This document shows positions 45,830 through 56,679 of a stretch of 64,000 nucleotides of DNA, piece by piece (position 1 is the first letter of the stretch; every line of letters begins with the position of its first letter). Below the pieces are notes generated by a model. It saw nothing but the letters and a program-made list of their open reading frames with translations, did not search any database and was not told the origin of the DNA. This DNA is from Breviolum minutum Mf 1.05b.01 (taxonomy: Eukaryota; Sar; Dinophyceae; Suessiales; Symbiodiniaceae), in NCBI GenBank assembly GCA_000507305.1, contig DF241799.1, forward strand, positions 1 to 64,000. The letters are read 5' to 3'. The translations under genes and the position numbers were made by a program.

Positions 45830-45904
45830 GTCGCTCGAGATTTGGCTGGAGGTCGTCCCGGAAAGATGGCTGTGTATGAAGCTGGGCTTGCCGACACTGG
45901 TGGG
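45830..45904 (+). CDS. Short internal exon
   Basis: TTTGTTTCCCCCGAG is followed by 25 codons, VARDLAGGRPGKMAVYEAGL-ADTGG, and a GTTTAT donor, phase 0 at both ends. Gly/Ala-rich. The frame also opens upstream (DWNVFFVSPE), so the exon may begin earlier. Unrecognised. Confidence 0.5.
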
Positions 45905-46256
45905 GTTTATCAATATTTGATATAATGCATGTATATATATATAGAATTATATAGATATGTCTATATACATAATCATATGATAATATGATTAGACTGTACA
46001 TATGTTTGTATATCATCATTGATATGTCAACGGGAACTAAGGTATAGAAGGTAGAATCATCTATTGCCTATTTTGAAATCATAGTTGCTGTAGTAGGGAC
46101 TTGCGAGTATTCTGTATGTGGATGTTGATTTATGCATATACATGTTCACACGTACTATTTTTAATGACATGATGTTGATTCATGCTGCCCTGCAGTATAT
46201 GCACGTATACCTTTACTTTATATACCCATACAGCCATACATATCATTATGATTCAG

Positions 46257-46447
46257 CACCTGTCGGTGAAGAACAACATTGGAGACTAGATTTACTTAAA
46301 AAACCTTTGCAAAAGATTCGGGTGAGATTGGGTGAGCCAACGCTCAGGAGTGGGTTGATACTTGGTCTCCAATTGTGGAGACAGTGTCGCGTTTGCTGGG
46401 TGAAGAGATTCAATATCATCATTGCCACTTGTCTTTCTGAGTGTTGA
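46257..46447 (+). CDS. Terminal exon
   Basis: TTATGATTCAG opens PVGEEQHWRLDLLKKPLQKI, RVRLGEPTLRSGLILGLQLW, RQCRVCWVKRFNIIIATCLS, EC-TGA. Basic, amphipathic. Unrecognised. Confidence 0.55.
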
Positions 46448-46559
46448 TAGAATATTCGATCAGACTTGAAGGGATTCAGTCAACATTCGTGATGCCTAAT
46501 AAAGTCCCTTACAACACATCAACAACGAGGATCAACTAGAAATTGTTTTTTCCTCAATT

Positions 46560-46737
46560 GCCAAGTCTTAGAATGGTTGATATGAACATGTCCTCTCATT
46601 TACGAAAAAAAAATGTCCCATTTCAAGAGAGTGTTGCAGCTGCTCTTCCTGATACCATGGCAGCATCTCGAGGTGATGTGTCTAAGCCGCTGTTGGATGC
46701 TGAGAACCTTACCCTGTCAGCAGAATGCTCTGAGTAG
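46560..46737 (+). CDS. Terminal exon
   Basis: After TTGCCAAG the open frame includes LRKKNVPFQESVAAALPDTM, AASRGDVSKPLLDAENLTLS and AECSE-TAG. Follows the previous gene end within about 110 bp, so it is either a separate gene end or an alternative. Unrecognised. Confidence 0.45.
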
Positions 46738-47324
46738 CTTGGCAGCAGATCCCAAGTAAATGATGGTAAATTATACGTGTCTAAAAATTGGAGACTCAAA
46801 AAAACACGGATTTCCTTGTAAATTGATTGGTGTCTAAGGGAAAATATGGGCTTTTTTTTAACCCACCCATATTCATCTTCACCTTCGACAACCATCCTTG
46901 GAGCAGCAAACTATTGTAGAGCTGAGGTATGATCTCTACATTTTCTCACATGTCCCTATCTCAGTTTGAATGAAAAAATAAACATGAAGCTGTCGACATT
47001 TGTGTGTGTTTTGCCAAGTTTCTGTTTCGTGAACTGTGCGGTACAAAGAAATTCATGCACAGCACATACGCAATTTTTTTCTGTGGGTAAGCGCTGTTTT
47101 GCTAGAGCAGTCTCAAGATGACGTGACATTCCAGGTTTAGTAGGGATTCCAGATGCATTTACTACCCAGCTTAGTGGGAAATGGTTAATACATTGTGTAT
47201 GTAGCATCTTTAGAATTCATGAATTTCCTTGTCAGATGCCAATCCTGGAATAAATAAACAAGGCATAAACAACCCCCCCACCCACACCCAACAAGATCAG
47301 CTAACAGGGCTTTTGTCTTGGCAG

Positions 47325-47411
47325 GTCTTGTTAGAATGCGGTCGTGGGGGTGGAGAAGCTCCCTTGCAACTGCTTGAGGCTGTCGAGATGCTGAGATTGG
47401 GTGCAGGATGA
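47325..47411 (+). CDS. Terminal exon beginning VLLECG
   Basis: GTCTTGGCAG is followed by VLLECGRGGGEAPLQLLEAV-EMLRLGAG-TGA. Its first six codons give the same peptide as the exon at 50575 (VLLECG), in the same phase after CAG, which hints at related genes or a duplicated exon. A (GAT)n stretch follows the stop. Confidence 0.55.
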   Translation, partial: VLLECGRGGGEAPLQLLEAVEMLRLGAG

Positions 47412-47795
47412 TGCTGCTGATGATGATGATGATGATGAATGTCACAATATGTTTCATTATACACAACAGAAAGAGTTGGACGAGATAATTATGTGCATTG
47501 TTTATGGTTGTTTTTTGTGAAGTCTAGGCTTGTTCATCTATCTTAACCCAAGCCCCGAGATGTATGAAGGACCTTTGGGACAACAACTGCTTCGTGTCTT
47601 GGATGCATTGGATGTGATGGGCTTTGTCAGGATTTGTAGCTTTGGGTTGTTGAACTGGAAGATAGTGTAGTCACAAGTTTTCATATAGTGTCTACAACGT
47701 ATACAGTAATTCATATATTCATATATTGATTTTTGATATCATCTGCAACAATCCAGTATGTAATGTTTTGTACGCACTCTTTATGGTCTCAAAAG

Positions 47796-48090
47796 GGTCT
47801 TTTTCTACCTGTGTTTTTTTCGATCAAACGGAATCCTGACATCCCTGCGGATTTGTTGGAACTCTCTCCTGAGATTTTGGTATTGGATGCTGGTCAAGCA
47901 CGTGGGCGTGGCTGCCGCGAACGGCCTTTAGTCTCTCGATTCATAAACTGTCAGCTGGAGGGCCACAGGGTAGGTTTGCAAGATGTTTTTTGTTCAAATG
48001 TTGTTGCTGAGTCTTACTCATGTATATAAGCTCCTTGTGTTCAATGGGATGAGTCAAGGGAAAGGCTCAAGGACACTCTCATTCGCCTAG
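47796..48090 (+). CDS. Two-exon gene end
   Basis: After CTCAAAAG, 58 codons read GLFLPVFFSIKRNPDIPADL, LELSPEILVLDAGQARGRGC, RERPLVSRFINCQLEGHR to GTAGGT. The intron 47970-48030 ends TATATAAG. In phase 0 the second exon is LLVFNGMSQGKGSRTLSFA-TAG (48088-48090). A different frame over the same bases is longer (PCVQWDESRERLKDTLIRLE...RTLEF-stop at 48162), so the last exon is ambiguous. Unrecognised. Confidence 0.5.
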
Positions 48091-48269
48091 AGCGAGTTCG
48101 GTCGATTTGTTTGCCATATGCTCTCAAAGCATTTGCGACCATTCATCCAAGCAGAACTCTTGAATTTTGATGGAAAAGAACTCTCAGCAAAATGGATCCA
48201 CAAGAGACCAGCGGAAGAATCCTTTCATTTATCTTTCTGCTCATTTGTGTTTATTCTCCTCCTCCTTCC

Positions 48270-48440
48270 CCTCATCACTGTCGATGTCGATGTCATTATC
48301 CATCGTCCATCGTAATCACAATATGTTTCATCAAATCATCCATCATCATCCAACCTCTCAATTATCTCATCCGTCATTATCCATCATCATCCAACCATCT
48401 CATTCATCATATCCATTATCCATTATTTAGATTCATCATT
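48270..48440. repeat. CATCATCCA low-complexity tract
   Basis: Irregular repeats of ATCCATCATCATCCAACC, TCATCC and ATTATCCATCA. Translates to Ser/His/Ile runs; not considered coding. Confidence 0.6.
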
Positions 48441-48569
48441 TACCCTTAAAACCGCGGGATATCTTCCTTCCCAAAACAAGCATGAGGCTGGCTCCCTTCG
48501 CTTGGTCGAGTCTTGGGCAGGTGGGAGATGGCAGAAATGAAGATATCACCCAAATCCAGAGAATTATAT

Positions 48570-48642
48570 AAGGGATGTTGCTGGTATTTAACTATATTTA
48601 GAATGAATTATACCTTTTAGTTAAATATAGTTAACATCCCTT
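48570..48642. repeat. Small inverted repeat (AAGGGATGTT)
   Basis: AAGGGATGTT...TTAACTATATTTA is mirrored by TAAATATAGTTAACATCCCTT. 73-bp hairpin, single copy. Confidence 0.6.
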
Positions 48643-49010
48643 TGAAAATTATGCCTATGATACAACTACACTTTTAGAACACCCCATGGAACATTTGCTA
48701 TCAAAAAGATGTGGATTCTTCGACCTTGACAACCGGCAGGTGAGGTGGGGGCTCCAGTGATACGCATCAATGGTGCAAGCAGAACTGAAACTGGGACCGT
48801 TTCAAAAAGGGAGCTCCCTGAAATCAGCTGGAAATGTTGGTTCGCCATGTCCTGTTTTTTCCAGAAACAGATGTCGTTTATTTGAATATATACTCTGAAC
48901 GCTCATCTTTGGTCACTGACATGACTGCTTGTACATGATCCGCTTGTTTTTTTATTACCTGGCTGCGTTTCAAAGGTACTACTATGAGAAACCGAAAGTG
49001 AAAAATAGGA

Positions 49011-49106
49011 GGTGGTTTCAAATATTTTTTATGTTCATCCCTACCTGGGGAGATGATCCAATTTGACGAGAATATTTTTCAGATGGGTGGTTCAACCACC
49101 AACTAG
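49011..49106 (+). mobile_element. CTAG-TGGTGGTTTCAA element in a probable intron
   Basis: GTGGTTTCAAATATT at the left directly follows an open segment QRYYYEKPKVKNRR. The right end TTCAACCACCAACTAG is an acceptor candidate followed by an open KRSTIGFAKLVGL. The element's own GT and AG would be the splice sites, but phase could not be reconciled. Confidence 0.45.
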
Positions 49107-50325
49107 AAAAGATCGACAATAGGTTTTGCAAAACTGGTAGGATTGTAAACGGTGCAAGTCGATGGGGAAAGAAGATAGTGACGAAGACAACAGACCAATA
49201 TGATATATGTTTAAAAAAGAAATGAATCAAACTGTTTGTTCTCTTAAACTCTGCATTCGTAGAATAGACAAGCTCAGTTTTGCTTATTGAAACAATAGAT
49301 TGACTAAATTTAAAATGGTAAAGTATTGTTTCATTTGTTACATTTGGTATTCTTTTGTACAGGTGAAGATTGGGAGCGTGGAACATGGAACACAAAATTC
49401 TCATGTATACGGCAATTGAAAGTTTTCGTGAGTGCATGTCAGTACACAACATGTTTTTTGTTGCGGTTTGCTTTTGTATGCTTTCAACAGTTGGCAATGC
49501 TTACTATTGAACTTGTGCTTAATCTGTGCGACAACACATTGATATACATGCTGTGGAATTTTGAGAAACTTTAGATAATGTTGCTCACCCTTTTACATCT
49601 TACAATCAATTCTGTTCATTCTGGTTGTGTTTGTTGATTTGCGAAGCAATGGAAGATTAATATGGATTAGTTGAATTCATTCGAAAGGGGGGCTGATGGT
49701 GTTTTAGTTCATTTGGAGAGATCGGCTGTGAACCGGTGATTCCTACCTGCTGGAATCACCCACCATTGCAAGCTCCAAGGATGGCGTCCTGGTGAGTCCC
49801 AGGGCATCGTCAACTGAAGCAAAAAATTGAGAGCGGAAATCTCGGTCAAGATGGTTAGATATGATTGTCTTTTATTTCCAATGTTGGAGCCGCCTCAATC
49901 TTCCACCAGTGCCAAAGTGATATATTTCTAATCATACACATGTTTTTTTGGTGTGTGTATGTCGCACGTCCGGTTATGTAGAAGAGTTTCATGGAGGGGT
50001 ATTTGGTAAGATAGCATCTAGATGCCTTGGGTATGATAAGATAGAAAAAAATAGTATGAAGATTTGAAGTTAAGTTGAAGACCCCAAGGACAGGGGCCAG
50101 CCTAGTATCATTCCTCCGTGGCAAGGTCTTGATGTCATGAGGTAGTTGGTTGATGAATGTCCCTGATTTCAGACGTGTTTTTTTGTTCAGAGGTGTTTGT
50201 GTCAATCCACCTTTTCATCCTCTTCATCCGGCATCTCAGGAAAAGTCTCATCCATCCCTTCCTTATTTCATCCATTTTAGTGCCTAAGACAATACATTCA
50301 GATGGACCCTAAGTGAGATATCATC

Positions 50326-51273
50326 ATGGTCATTGGCATTGTGGCATTTGACCCAAGCCATCCTTGCGAGGAGCTGGCGCCTAAAGTCTTGTGCTGGAAG
50401 ATCATTACTCACTGGAATCTCAGTTCAGAGGCTGAAGACGTAATACAGATGCGATGGAAAAAATGGTTGAACTACACAATTTGTAACATTGCCTCCCAGC
50501 ATATGACTGATATTATCTTACTATGTAGAACTAAGAAGAATTGCATTCTTTTTGGTTTGTAATGTAAAATACAGGTCTTGCTTGAATGCGGAGCATTTGA
50601 TCGCCAGGCAGCCGACCCTCAGTTCGAGATCCCTCCCAACGATGAAGATGAGGCACGGAAGACTGCTGCACATATCGGCAAAAACCCAAGGATACAAGTT
50701 GCATACACAAGTATGAATATGAAACAATAAACATGTTGTTCATCAATTTTCTAGAAGCAAAACATCGCTTTGAATTTGTTAGTTTTGATACATGCGACAA
50801 GGCATGATGTGATTTCAAATGTCATTCCCGGTCCTTGTTGCCCAGGTGGATAAAGACGAGAACGAAACCGAAGAGAAGATTGTGCGACCGAAAAGAGAGA
50901 AGGCTTTTGGCCATGCCAAATGGCAGTTGGAGTTGATTCGGTGCAGAGTTTGTTTGCTGATTGCATGCCATCGACATGTATTAACATGCGGGGTGCTCGA
51001 ATGTGGTTCAGACCTCAATGTTGTATTTTTTTGCAACATTAATATCCTACTTTGGGGGTACTTGGGCGCTCTCAGCACATCTCTGTTACAATACATGAAA
51101 GAATGAAAGGTTTGGATGTTGCTTGTGCGACATGACGGATATGTCACGTTCCGCAGGCATGCTTGACCTACGTTTTGGATGAGCAGTATGAGGAGTTCCA
51201 TGGATGGCAGCAAAGGTTTAGACCCTTATCCTGGTGTTACGCTTCTTTTCTCAGGGCAGATATTGTGAATTGA
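50326..51273 (+). CDS. Five-exon gene, acidic/basic soluble protein
   Basis: Exon 50326-50439 starts MVIGIVAFDPSHPCEELAPK and ends at GTAATA. Exon 50575-50697 reads VLLECGAFDRQAADPQFEIP, PNDEDEARKTAAHIGKNPRI. Exon 50846-50947 reads VDKDENETEEKIVRPKREKA, FGHAKWQLELIRCR. Exon 51157-51215 reads ACLTYVLDEQYEEFHGWQQ. Exon 51255-51273 ends R-ADIVN-TGA. Every junction is in phase with GT-AG borders. The ATG at 50326 may be the true start, giving about 137 aa, or the gene may extend upstream. No domain recognised. Confidence 0.7.
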
Positions 51274-51375
51274 GAGCAGCGGAGGGAAGTGAGATGGACA
51301 GTCGCTGGCATGTCATTTCTATGAATTAATGCAATGTAATATTTGCTACTATACTTTGGATCCACTTCTTCACAG

Positions 51376-51653
51376 GGTTTTTTTATTGATGCCCATTTCC
51401 CTTCAAAGTTAGATTTATCATCGTTTCAGTTCATACCACAACTCCTGATGCCTGATGTCAGTGCGGTTCTGTCCGGTTGGTTTCGTGTTTTCATGCAGGA
51501 TTGCTTGAAGATTTGTGGCCTATGCTACTCGCTCTTCCATGTCCCTTGGCAGCTCTTCCGGATATCAATGTAACACGACCCTGGGACACGTTGATGCACC
51601 AAGGCCGTGTTCAACGCACCAGAGTGAGGGTGCCCAGAAAAATCAGGGGTTGA
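51376..51653 (+). CDS. Two exons joined by a 23-nt intron
   Basis: After CTTCTTCACAG the frame reads GFFIDAHFPSKLDLSSFQFI, PQLLMPDVSAVLS and one extra G. Removing 23 nt (51476-51498, GTTGGT...CATGCAG) gives G-LLEDLWPMLLALPCPLAA, LPDINVTRPWDTLMHQGRVQ, RTRVRVPRKIRG-TGA. A GTGAGG at 51624 could be a further donor. Unspliced reading also stays open (SGWFRVFMQDCLKICGLCYS), so the short intron is inferred from the better coding quality. Unrecognised. Confidence 0.5.
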
Positions 51654-53290
51654 ATTTGAAGCAAGGGCCGAGGATTTTCGGGATTTCCCAAGCAATCTAT
51701 GAAACCTGAGTGTTCATCATCTGCAGGTGGTGGCGCTGGGATTTCCTAGTGGATGAGCTTGGGATCGTGGTGATATGTCCCTTCCCCCCAGGACCAAAAC
51801 GCCCTTGTTCCGCGACGTGAAGATTGAGCAGCCGGTGGATCAAGCTCCTTGGCTGAAGCAAAATGGGAGAGGTTTCTGTGGAAGTAATTCTTTCAATCTA
51901 AACTAAGTAACACCTATGCATATATGCATATATGCATACGTATATATATATATATGTACACTGCAAATATGCTGTATATGTATGATTGTATGATACTATA
52001 CATATTTATGTTTTGTAAGTTTGTTTTTTATTTGATTAAATTTATTCATTCATCAATGTATTCATTTATTCATTTTATGTGTACAATTAAGTATATACTG
52101 ATGGTTTATTCAATCGTACAGCTCGTCATGCCATGAACTTACCCCAAGCCCGTGGATGTCAAAGTTCTTCAAGCAGTGTTATGCACACCAATACCTACAG
52201 CTGCAGTTTGCAAGGTTTTCACCAAACAAGACTGGAGCGTGGCCAAGACCAAAATGTTTGATCGGCCTGCTGCTCAGTGTGTTCAAGTGCCTTCAGTCTG
52301 AAAGGTTTCGTTGTTTTTCAAGTGTTTCAAGTAGTGAACGTATATAGAATATATATATATACTACATAAAAAGATAATTATGTATATATCATATGCATTT
52401 ATTTTTACATTAAGACTTAAGATATGTATATATATATACATAGTATAGACATGTTCTCTTCTCTCGGCCGGCCACACTCGATGCAGCTGTTCAGCTGGCT
52501 AGCTGCCTAGGTATCTAGAGATCTAGCTAGCCATCAAAGAATCTACCTATTTAATTTCTTATACGGAAAAACAAATATTAATATAGATATTACATTTACA
52601 CAATGAAAAACTGTTTCACCCTTGTTGAATGTGCTTACTTGCTCTTTGATTAATCCAGGATGATAACAATCTCAACTATTTGATTTTGAACCCATTGGCT
52701 CCCTAATTTATCTACATATTGATCGCAATATAGCTGTGGAGCTTTCTACCTATCTATGTACCTACCTATGCAATGCAGCATGGTGTTTGCTATGGAACCT
52801 GGTCTACATCAGGTTCCATAAAACGAGGGATTTTGCAGCATCGGCTGCCGGAACCAATCTATGTCCAAAATCCAGTACGTGAAATCCTACATATACCTAC
52901 ATCTAGCATGTTTGCAAGCTCTCCTCTGTATTTTTTTGATCAACATAAAATTGTATTTTTATTTTGAAATATATTCATACATACATATATTACATATCAG
53001 CATGTGTATATAATGTTTTATATATACACATTGACATGATGTGTATTTTTATATATGTTCTATTTATATATGTCAAAATCCATACTTGAAAAAAAAAATA
53101 AAACACATCACGGACCCCTTGCCTTCCCTCTATCCGAAACCGAGGGGAGAAAGCCTGGATCACCCTATATATATATATGTATATATATATACATATATTC
53201 TGTATTTATCTATATTATTCTGTATTTATTATTCTATATTATTCTTTATTGATTTTATCATTGACTTCTTTTTTTGATTATAGATTTCAA
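51654..53290. other. AT-rich, no supported gene
   Basis: Several (AT)n arrays (about 51938-51958, 52347-52362, 52420-52440, 53164-53200) and a CTAG-rich patch at about 52490-52532. No coding chain recognised. Confidence 0.45.
53164..53200. repeat. (AT)n microsatellite
   Basis: Near-perfect TATATA run with one GT interruption. Other long runs: 16552-16604, 21892-21907, 22538-22564, 28328-28348, 38030-38050, 62350-62384. Confidence 0.8.
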
Positions 53291-53349
53291 ATATTTGATG
53301 TCTGAATCATCATGGAAGTTTGGCTCCATTGGAGCCACAGGATGATTGA

Positions 53350-53600
53350 TATGTGTGTGTGTTTCTCTCGTCGAGGTTTTTGGACAGGGTGCAGAAAATG
53401 CTGGGGGAGAAATATTTGCACTTCCTCTTTGGTCAGGCCCGAAAAGCCCGATTTTGAGGATCCGAAACAACATCCTTCATTGGTCAATTACACTTGTTGC
53501 ACATCCATAGAGCTGTTGGAGATTCATGGGAGAATCATGGAATCAGATCTGAATCCATGTGATGCAGCTTGGGTTCTATGGATGTAAGCTCCACGTGCCA
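53350..53600 (+). CDS. Exon candidates, frame ambiguous
   Basis: Following CTCGTCGAG a frame reads FLDRVQKMLGEKYLHFLFGQ-ARKARF, and an overlapping frame continues DPKQHPSLVNYTCCTSIELL-EIHGRIMES. Coding quality is good but splice sites were not settled. It may belong with the exon at 53794. Confidence 0.4.
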
Positions 53601-53793
53601 CCCACACACGCATACTACTAGTACTATTCGTATTGATACTACCTGTAATATACGAGCCAGTACTTCTAGGCCTAGCCCTAGCACTAGTACCAGTAGAACT
53701 AGTAATTCTGTCCTATATACAGTACATAAACAAACATTGTTATTGAACAGAAGAGAAAAACATCTTTACTTAATTGACAAGTACTGAATGTAG

Positions 53794-53988
53794 CTGTTGT
53801 TTCTTCATGAAAAAAGGGAGGTGCCCTGCGTACGGCACCTTTGTGTTGAGTTTTCATCGAAAAAGTTCCAGGTGGAGATTGTTCGTGGCTCCCGGCTGCA
53901 AAGGATCTATTTCTTGGTTCCAAAGGCACAACAACGAGTCAGCATTGTGGATGGGGAAGCAACACGCATCACCCTGCTGGTTTTGTAG
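53794..53988 (+). CDS. Exon, possible cation-channel regulatory segment
   Basis: After GAATGTAG the frame reads LLFLHEKREVPCVRHLCVEF, SSKKFQVEIVRGSRLQRIYF, LVPKAQQRVSIVDGEATRIT, LLVL-TAG. The 'VEIVR...LQRIYFLVP' stretch reminds me of the segment preceding the channel domain in IP3/ryanodine receptors, but this is recollection of a short motif only. The large TIR element is 245 bp downstream, so if the gene continues past 53988 the element lies in its intron. Confidence 0.45.
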   Translation: MLFLHEKREVPCVRHLCVEFSSKKFQVEIVRGSRLQRIYFLVPKAQQRVSIVDGEATRITLLVL

Positions 53989-54280
53989 AGGTCGTTTTTC
54001 TCTAAATCAAATGCTTGCAAATAGCCATCCAGTGCCTATACAAACCCCAGACAAAAGACTTCGATTCAATACAACACCTTCCGGTGTGAAGAATCACCAT
54101 GAAGCCTTCAGGTTATCATGATGATTCAGACTTCAGAGTATATTAAGTTAAATCAGTTTGATTTTATATGATGTGTATTAATTATCATCTTATCATATTT
54201 CACCCTTCTCGCTATGTACCCTGTATCAGGGGGGGTTTAGATCAGGAGGGTTTTTTGGGTAATTTTAAAATGGAAGACAA

Positions 54281-54366
54281 TGAGATACAATGAGATAAAA
54301 TGAGATAAAATGAGATACAATGAGATACAATGAGATACAATGAGATAAAATGAGATACAATGAGAA
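54281..54366. repeat. Subterminal tandem array, GAGATACAAT unit
   Basis: About eight head-to-tail 10-mers alternating GAGATACAAT and GAGATAAAAT, 27 bp inside the left TIR. Confidence 0.85.
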
Positions 54367-55067
54367 ATTATAAGAAACACTAAGGGCATCCATAAGCATA
54401 TCCATCATCATCATCATCATTCAGTGCCAGTTGGAAATCTTTTCATATTATTCTTTCTCATGCCCATGTGTCATGTCAATGTCTGTCAATGTCAATTGTC
54501 TTAGTCTTTGCCAGGTCAAGTCATTTGTCAGTCATTGAAAACACAATTGGCAATGATTTTTCTTTATGGTTTTGGCACTGACCTTGACACTGACACTTAC
54601 TAGCTTACAAGATCCTGACCATTGCAGCCTTCAAAACCTGACATGCCCTCAAACATATTGCTCTGTCATGGTTGAGTTTCTTGTTGTGAAATTTAGACTC
54701 AAACTTGGTGGTTGTCATTCGTCCTTGTTCTCTTATTGGTCTGGCTGGCATGTTTGTAAGCTCGTGTCATGTGTTTTCCCTTTGATTTGATTTGGCTAAC
54801 ATGGACATGTTCAAGCAAACCCCAGTTGTTACTGAATGAATTATAGTTTTTTTCAATTGATGATTGTGTGGCTAACTAACAATGGTGGCAATCATCAGTT
54901 GTGCTTTGTGATAAACAGTTTCAGCTTTGCTTGGTTGCTCGGTTAGAATTTTTTGACATTGCTTGGTTGCTCGTGACGTTTGACATTGACAATTCAAGCT
55001 GGCAGGGTTGACACTGACTTCACTGACTGACTGCTGAGTTACATTTTGACACAGTAACTCATTTTTT

Positions 55068-55211
55068 ATGCCTGCCATGGCCCCCAATGCGCGGATGGTC
55101 CCAGTTGTGCAAGACCCTGATGTGGCGGCAGAGAGGTTCATGCTAGAGACTTTGTGCTCTATGCTGGATCATGAGCCTGAGCATATTCGCATTGGGTGGT
55201 TGCCTGATTGA
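55068..55211 (+). CDS. Element ORF 1, N-terminal candidate
   Basis: ATG after TTTTTT reads MPAMAPNARMVPVVQDPDVA, AERFMLETLCSMLDHEPEHI, RIGWLPD-TGA, 47 codons. It could be the first exon of the element's gene; a donor GTGGTT at 55196 would remove the stop. The following segment 55234-55440 (NQWPKGLRMSARLTCMRLQE, ALKEVSEYFPFPEHRKCHTS) is in a compatible direction, with unresolved splicing. Confidence 0.5.
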   Translation: MPAMAPNARMVPVVQDPDVAAERFMLETLCSMLDHEPEHIRIGWLPD

Positions 55212-55233
55212 ATTTTAATTGTCAGGTTAAAAG

Positions 55234-55440
55234 GTGTTCCCGAAAGAAAATCATTTGTTGATTCATGTCATGATAAATGATGTGAGATTTCCATTGAATC
55301 AGTGGCCAAAAGGGTTGAGAATGTCTGCCAGACTGACATGCATGAGGCTACAGGAAGCTCTCAAAGAAGTGTCAGAGTACTTTCCCTTCCCTGAGCACCG
55401 CAAGTGCCACACCAGTCTCTATCAAAAAAATGAGTTTTAA
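55234..55440 (+). CDS. Element ORF 2
   Basis: An open frame reads VFPKENHLLIHVMINDVRFP, LNQWPKGLRMSARLTCMRLQ, EALKEVSEYFPFPEHRKCHT, SLYQKNEF-TAA. It lies between ORF 1 and the PCSSW segment and may be an exon of the same gene. Unrecognised. Confidence 0.45.
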   Translation: MFPKENHLLIHVMINDVRFPLNQWPKGLRMSARLTCMRLQEALKEVSEYFPFPEHRKCHTSLYQKNEF

Positions 55441-55580
55441 TTTAGTGGCAGTTGGTGAAGACTTGAATTGTGTGAGTGAAATGGCTCATTTGTGTCCAAG
55501 TCTATTGCAATTAATTAAATAGTAAATATATGTCTTATGTCTACCTCATGGATTTCAGTTGGTGGCATTGAAAACCAACA

Positions 55581-55780
55581 GTGACTCATCAAACAGCCAT
55601 TTGGTATTTCCCTCTTCCTCATCATTCAGCTGAGCTGTCCAGGATTAACGGCACTGGTGGCTATGAGGTGGCCTTTGCTGTTTGTATGAAGGACCCGGTT
55701 CTCAAGCCTCTTGACATTACAGTAGTCTATTTAGATTATTTGTTCTTAATTGACAATGTTTATTTGACAAAGGAGCTCAG
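55581..55780 (+). CDS. Element ORF 3, exon candidate
   Basis: Reads SAELSRINGTGGYEVAFAVC, MKDPVLKPLDITVVYLDYLF, LIDNVYLTKEL. The frame ends just before the next exon's acceptor, where a 15-bp direct duplication (TTTGACAAAGGAGCT at about 55763 and 55791) straddles the boundary. Probably immediately upstream of the methyltransferase-like core. Confidence 0.4.
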
Positions 55781-56580
55781 GATGTGGGAATTTGACAAAG
55801 GAGCTTGCTAGAAAGTGGCGTGCCTGTTGTTTCGACATCATCTATGACGACAAGGCTCATGACATGTTGACCAAGAATGGATGCAGACTGTATTTAGATG
55901 CAGTCGCAAGTTTGGCGCAAAAGGGTTTGATTTGGCTTGGGGTGCCATGCTCAAGCTGGGTACCTTTGTGCTCGAGTGTTTCAAAACGAAAACCAGAAAA
56001 TGGATTTCTTGGTGATATGGAGCGATTATTTGTCAAAACAGGCAATGCACAAATGGTGATAACCAGCATCATCATGTTCATCGGAGCGCTTCTTGGCCAT
56101 TGCATCATGCTAGAGCAACCTCTTGGATCTTCGCTCCCGAAAGTGAAGCCTCTGAGCACTGTGCTGACTTTTTTTAAGATGCACAAATTTGTTACATATG
56201 GTGGAGCTTTTGGGGGGCCCTCTGTAAAACCCCTTCAACTTTGGGGGACACACCTTTTGTTCAAGAATCTTGAAAGAGAGAGGCCTGATCCCAATCTATT
56301 TGAAAATACCTTGGCAACACGGTCAGGTAGTAGTGGATTTACCGGTAATCCTGGGTTGCTGGCAGAGTCAGCTGAATACACACCCATGTTTGGTGCGGAA
56401 GTGGCTAAGTGTTATGCCAGTGTTTTGTCAACANTCAATGACAATGTCACTGTCAACAACAAACCATTGTCAATGTCAAGTCAATGTCAAGTCAATGTCA
56501 GTCAGTCAGTGTCACTTCAAAGTCGCTGTAATGCCAATCATGTACATCAGATGTTGATCAAGATTTGTTTGTCTGTGTGA
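55781..56580 (+). CDS. PCSSW-family protein, C5-methyltransferase-like fold (inferred)
   Basis: The longest frame in the window. After GAGCTCAG it reads CGNLTKELARKWRACCFDII, an apparent GxGxL nucleotide-binding start, then an acidic residue near CFDIIYDDKAHDML. Next comes LIWLGVPCSSWVPLCSS and then CIMLEQPLGSSLPKV. GxG, PC(S)S and E(Q)P occur in the order of motifs I, IV and VI of cytosine-5 methyltransferases. I recognise this as a family abundant in dinoflagellates. The match to methyltransferases is my inference; there is no QxRxR. Reliable coding ends about 56432, before an N at 56434; the rest encodes the TGTCA array. Confidence 0.65.
56436..56530. repeat. TGTCA/CAATGTCA motif cluster
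   Basis: At least nine TGTCA pentamers in about 95 bp (CAATGTCAAGTCAATGTCAA...). Equivalent motifs, in both orientations, are clustered at about 54470-54535 and 54955-55050. Confidence 0.75.
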
Positions 56581-56679
56581 TGAAACTGCTTGCAACTTCA
56601 TGTCTCCATATTTTTGACCTTGTCTTTCCTTTGGCCTTCACTTGTTTTTTTGATGTTTCCCTGCTGTCCTGTTTTTTCC

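Noticed and set aside
48270..48440. CATCATCC repeats as a CRISPR-like array
   Set aside because: The unit is irregular, without unique spacers of constant length, and the context is eukaryotic.
49018..49497. 159-codon minus-strand ORF
   Set aside because: It runs through a hairpin element (49011-49106) and AT-rich DNA with no splice context; probably chance or antisense shadow.
55857..56186. 109-codon minus-strand ORF inside the element
   Set aside because: Shadow of the PCSSW-family gene.
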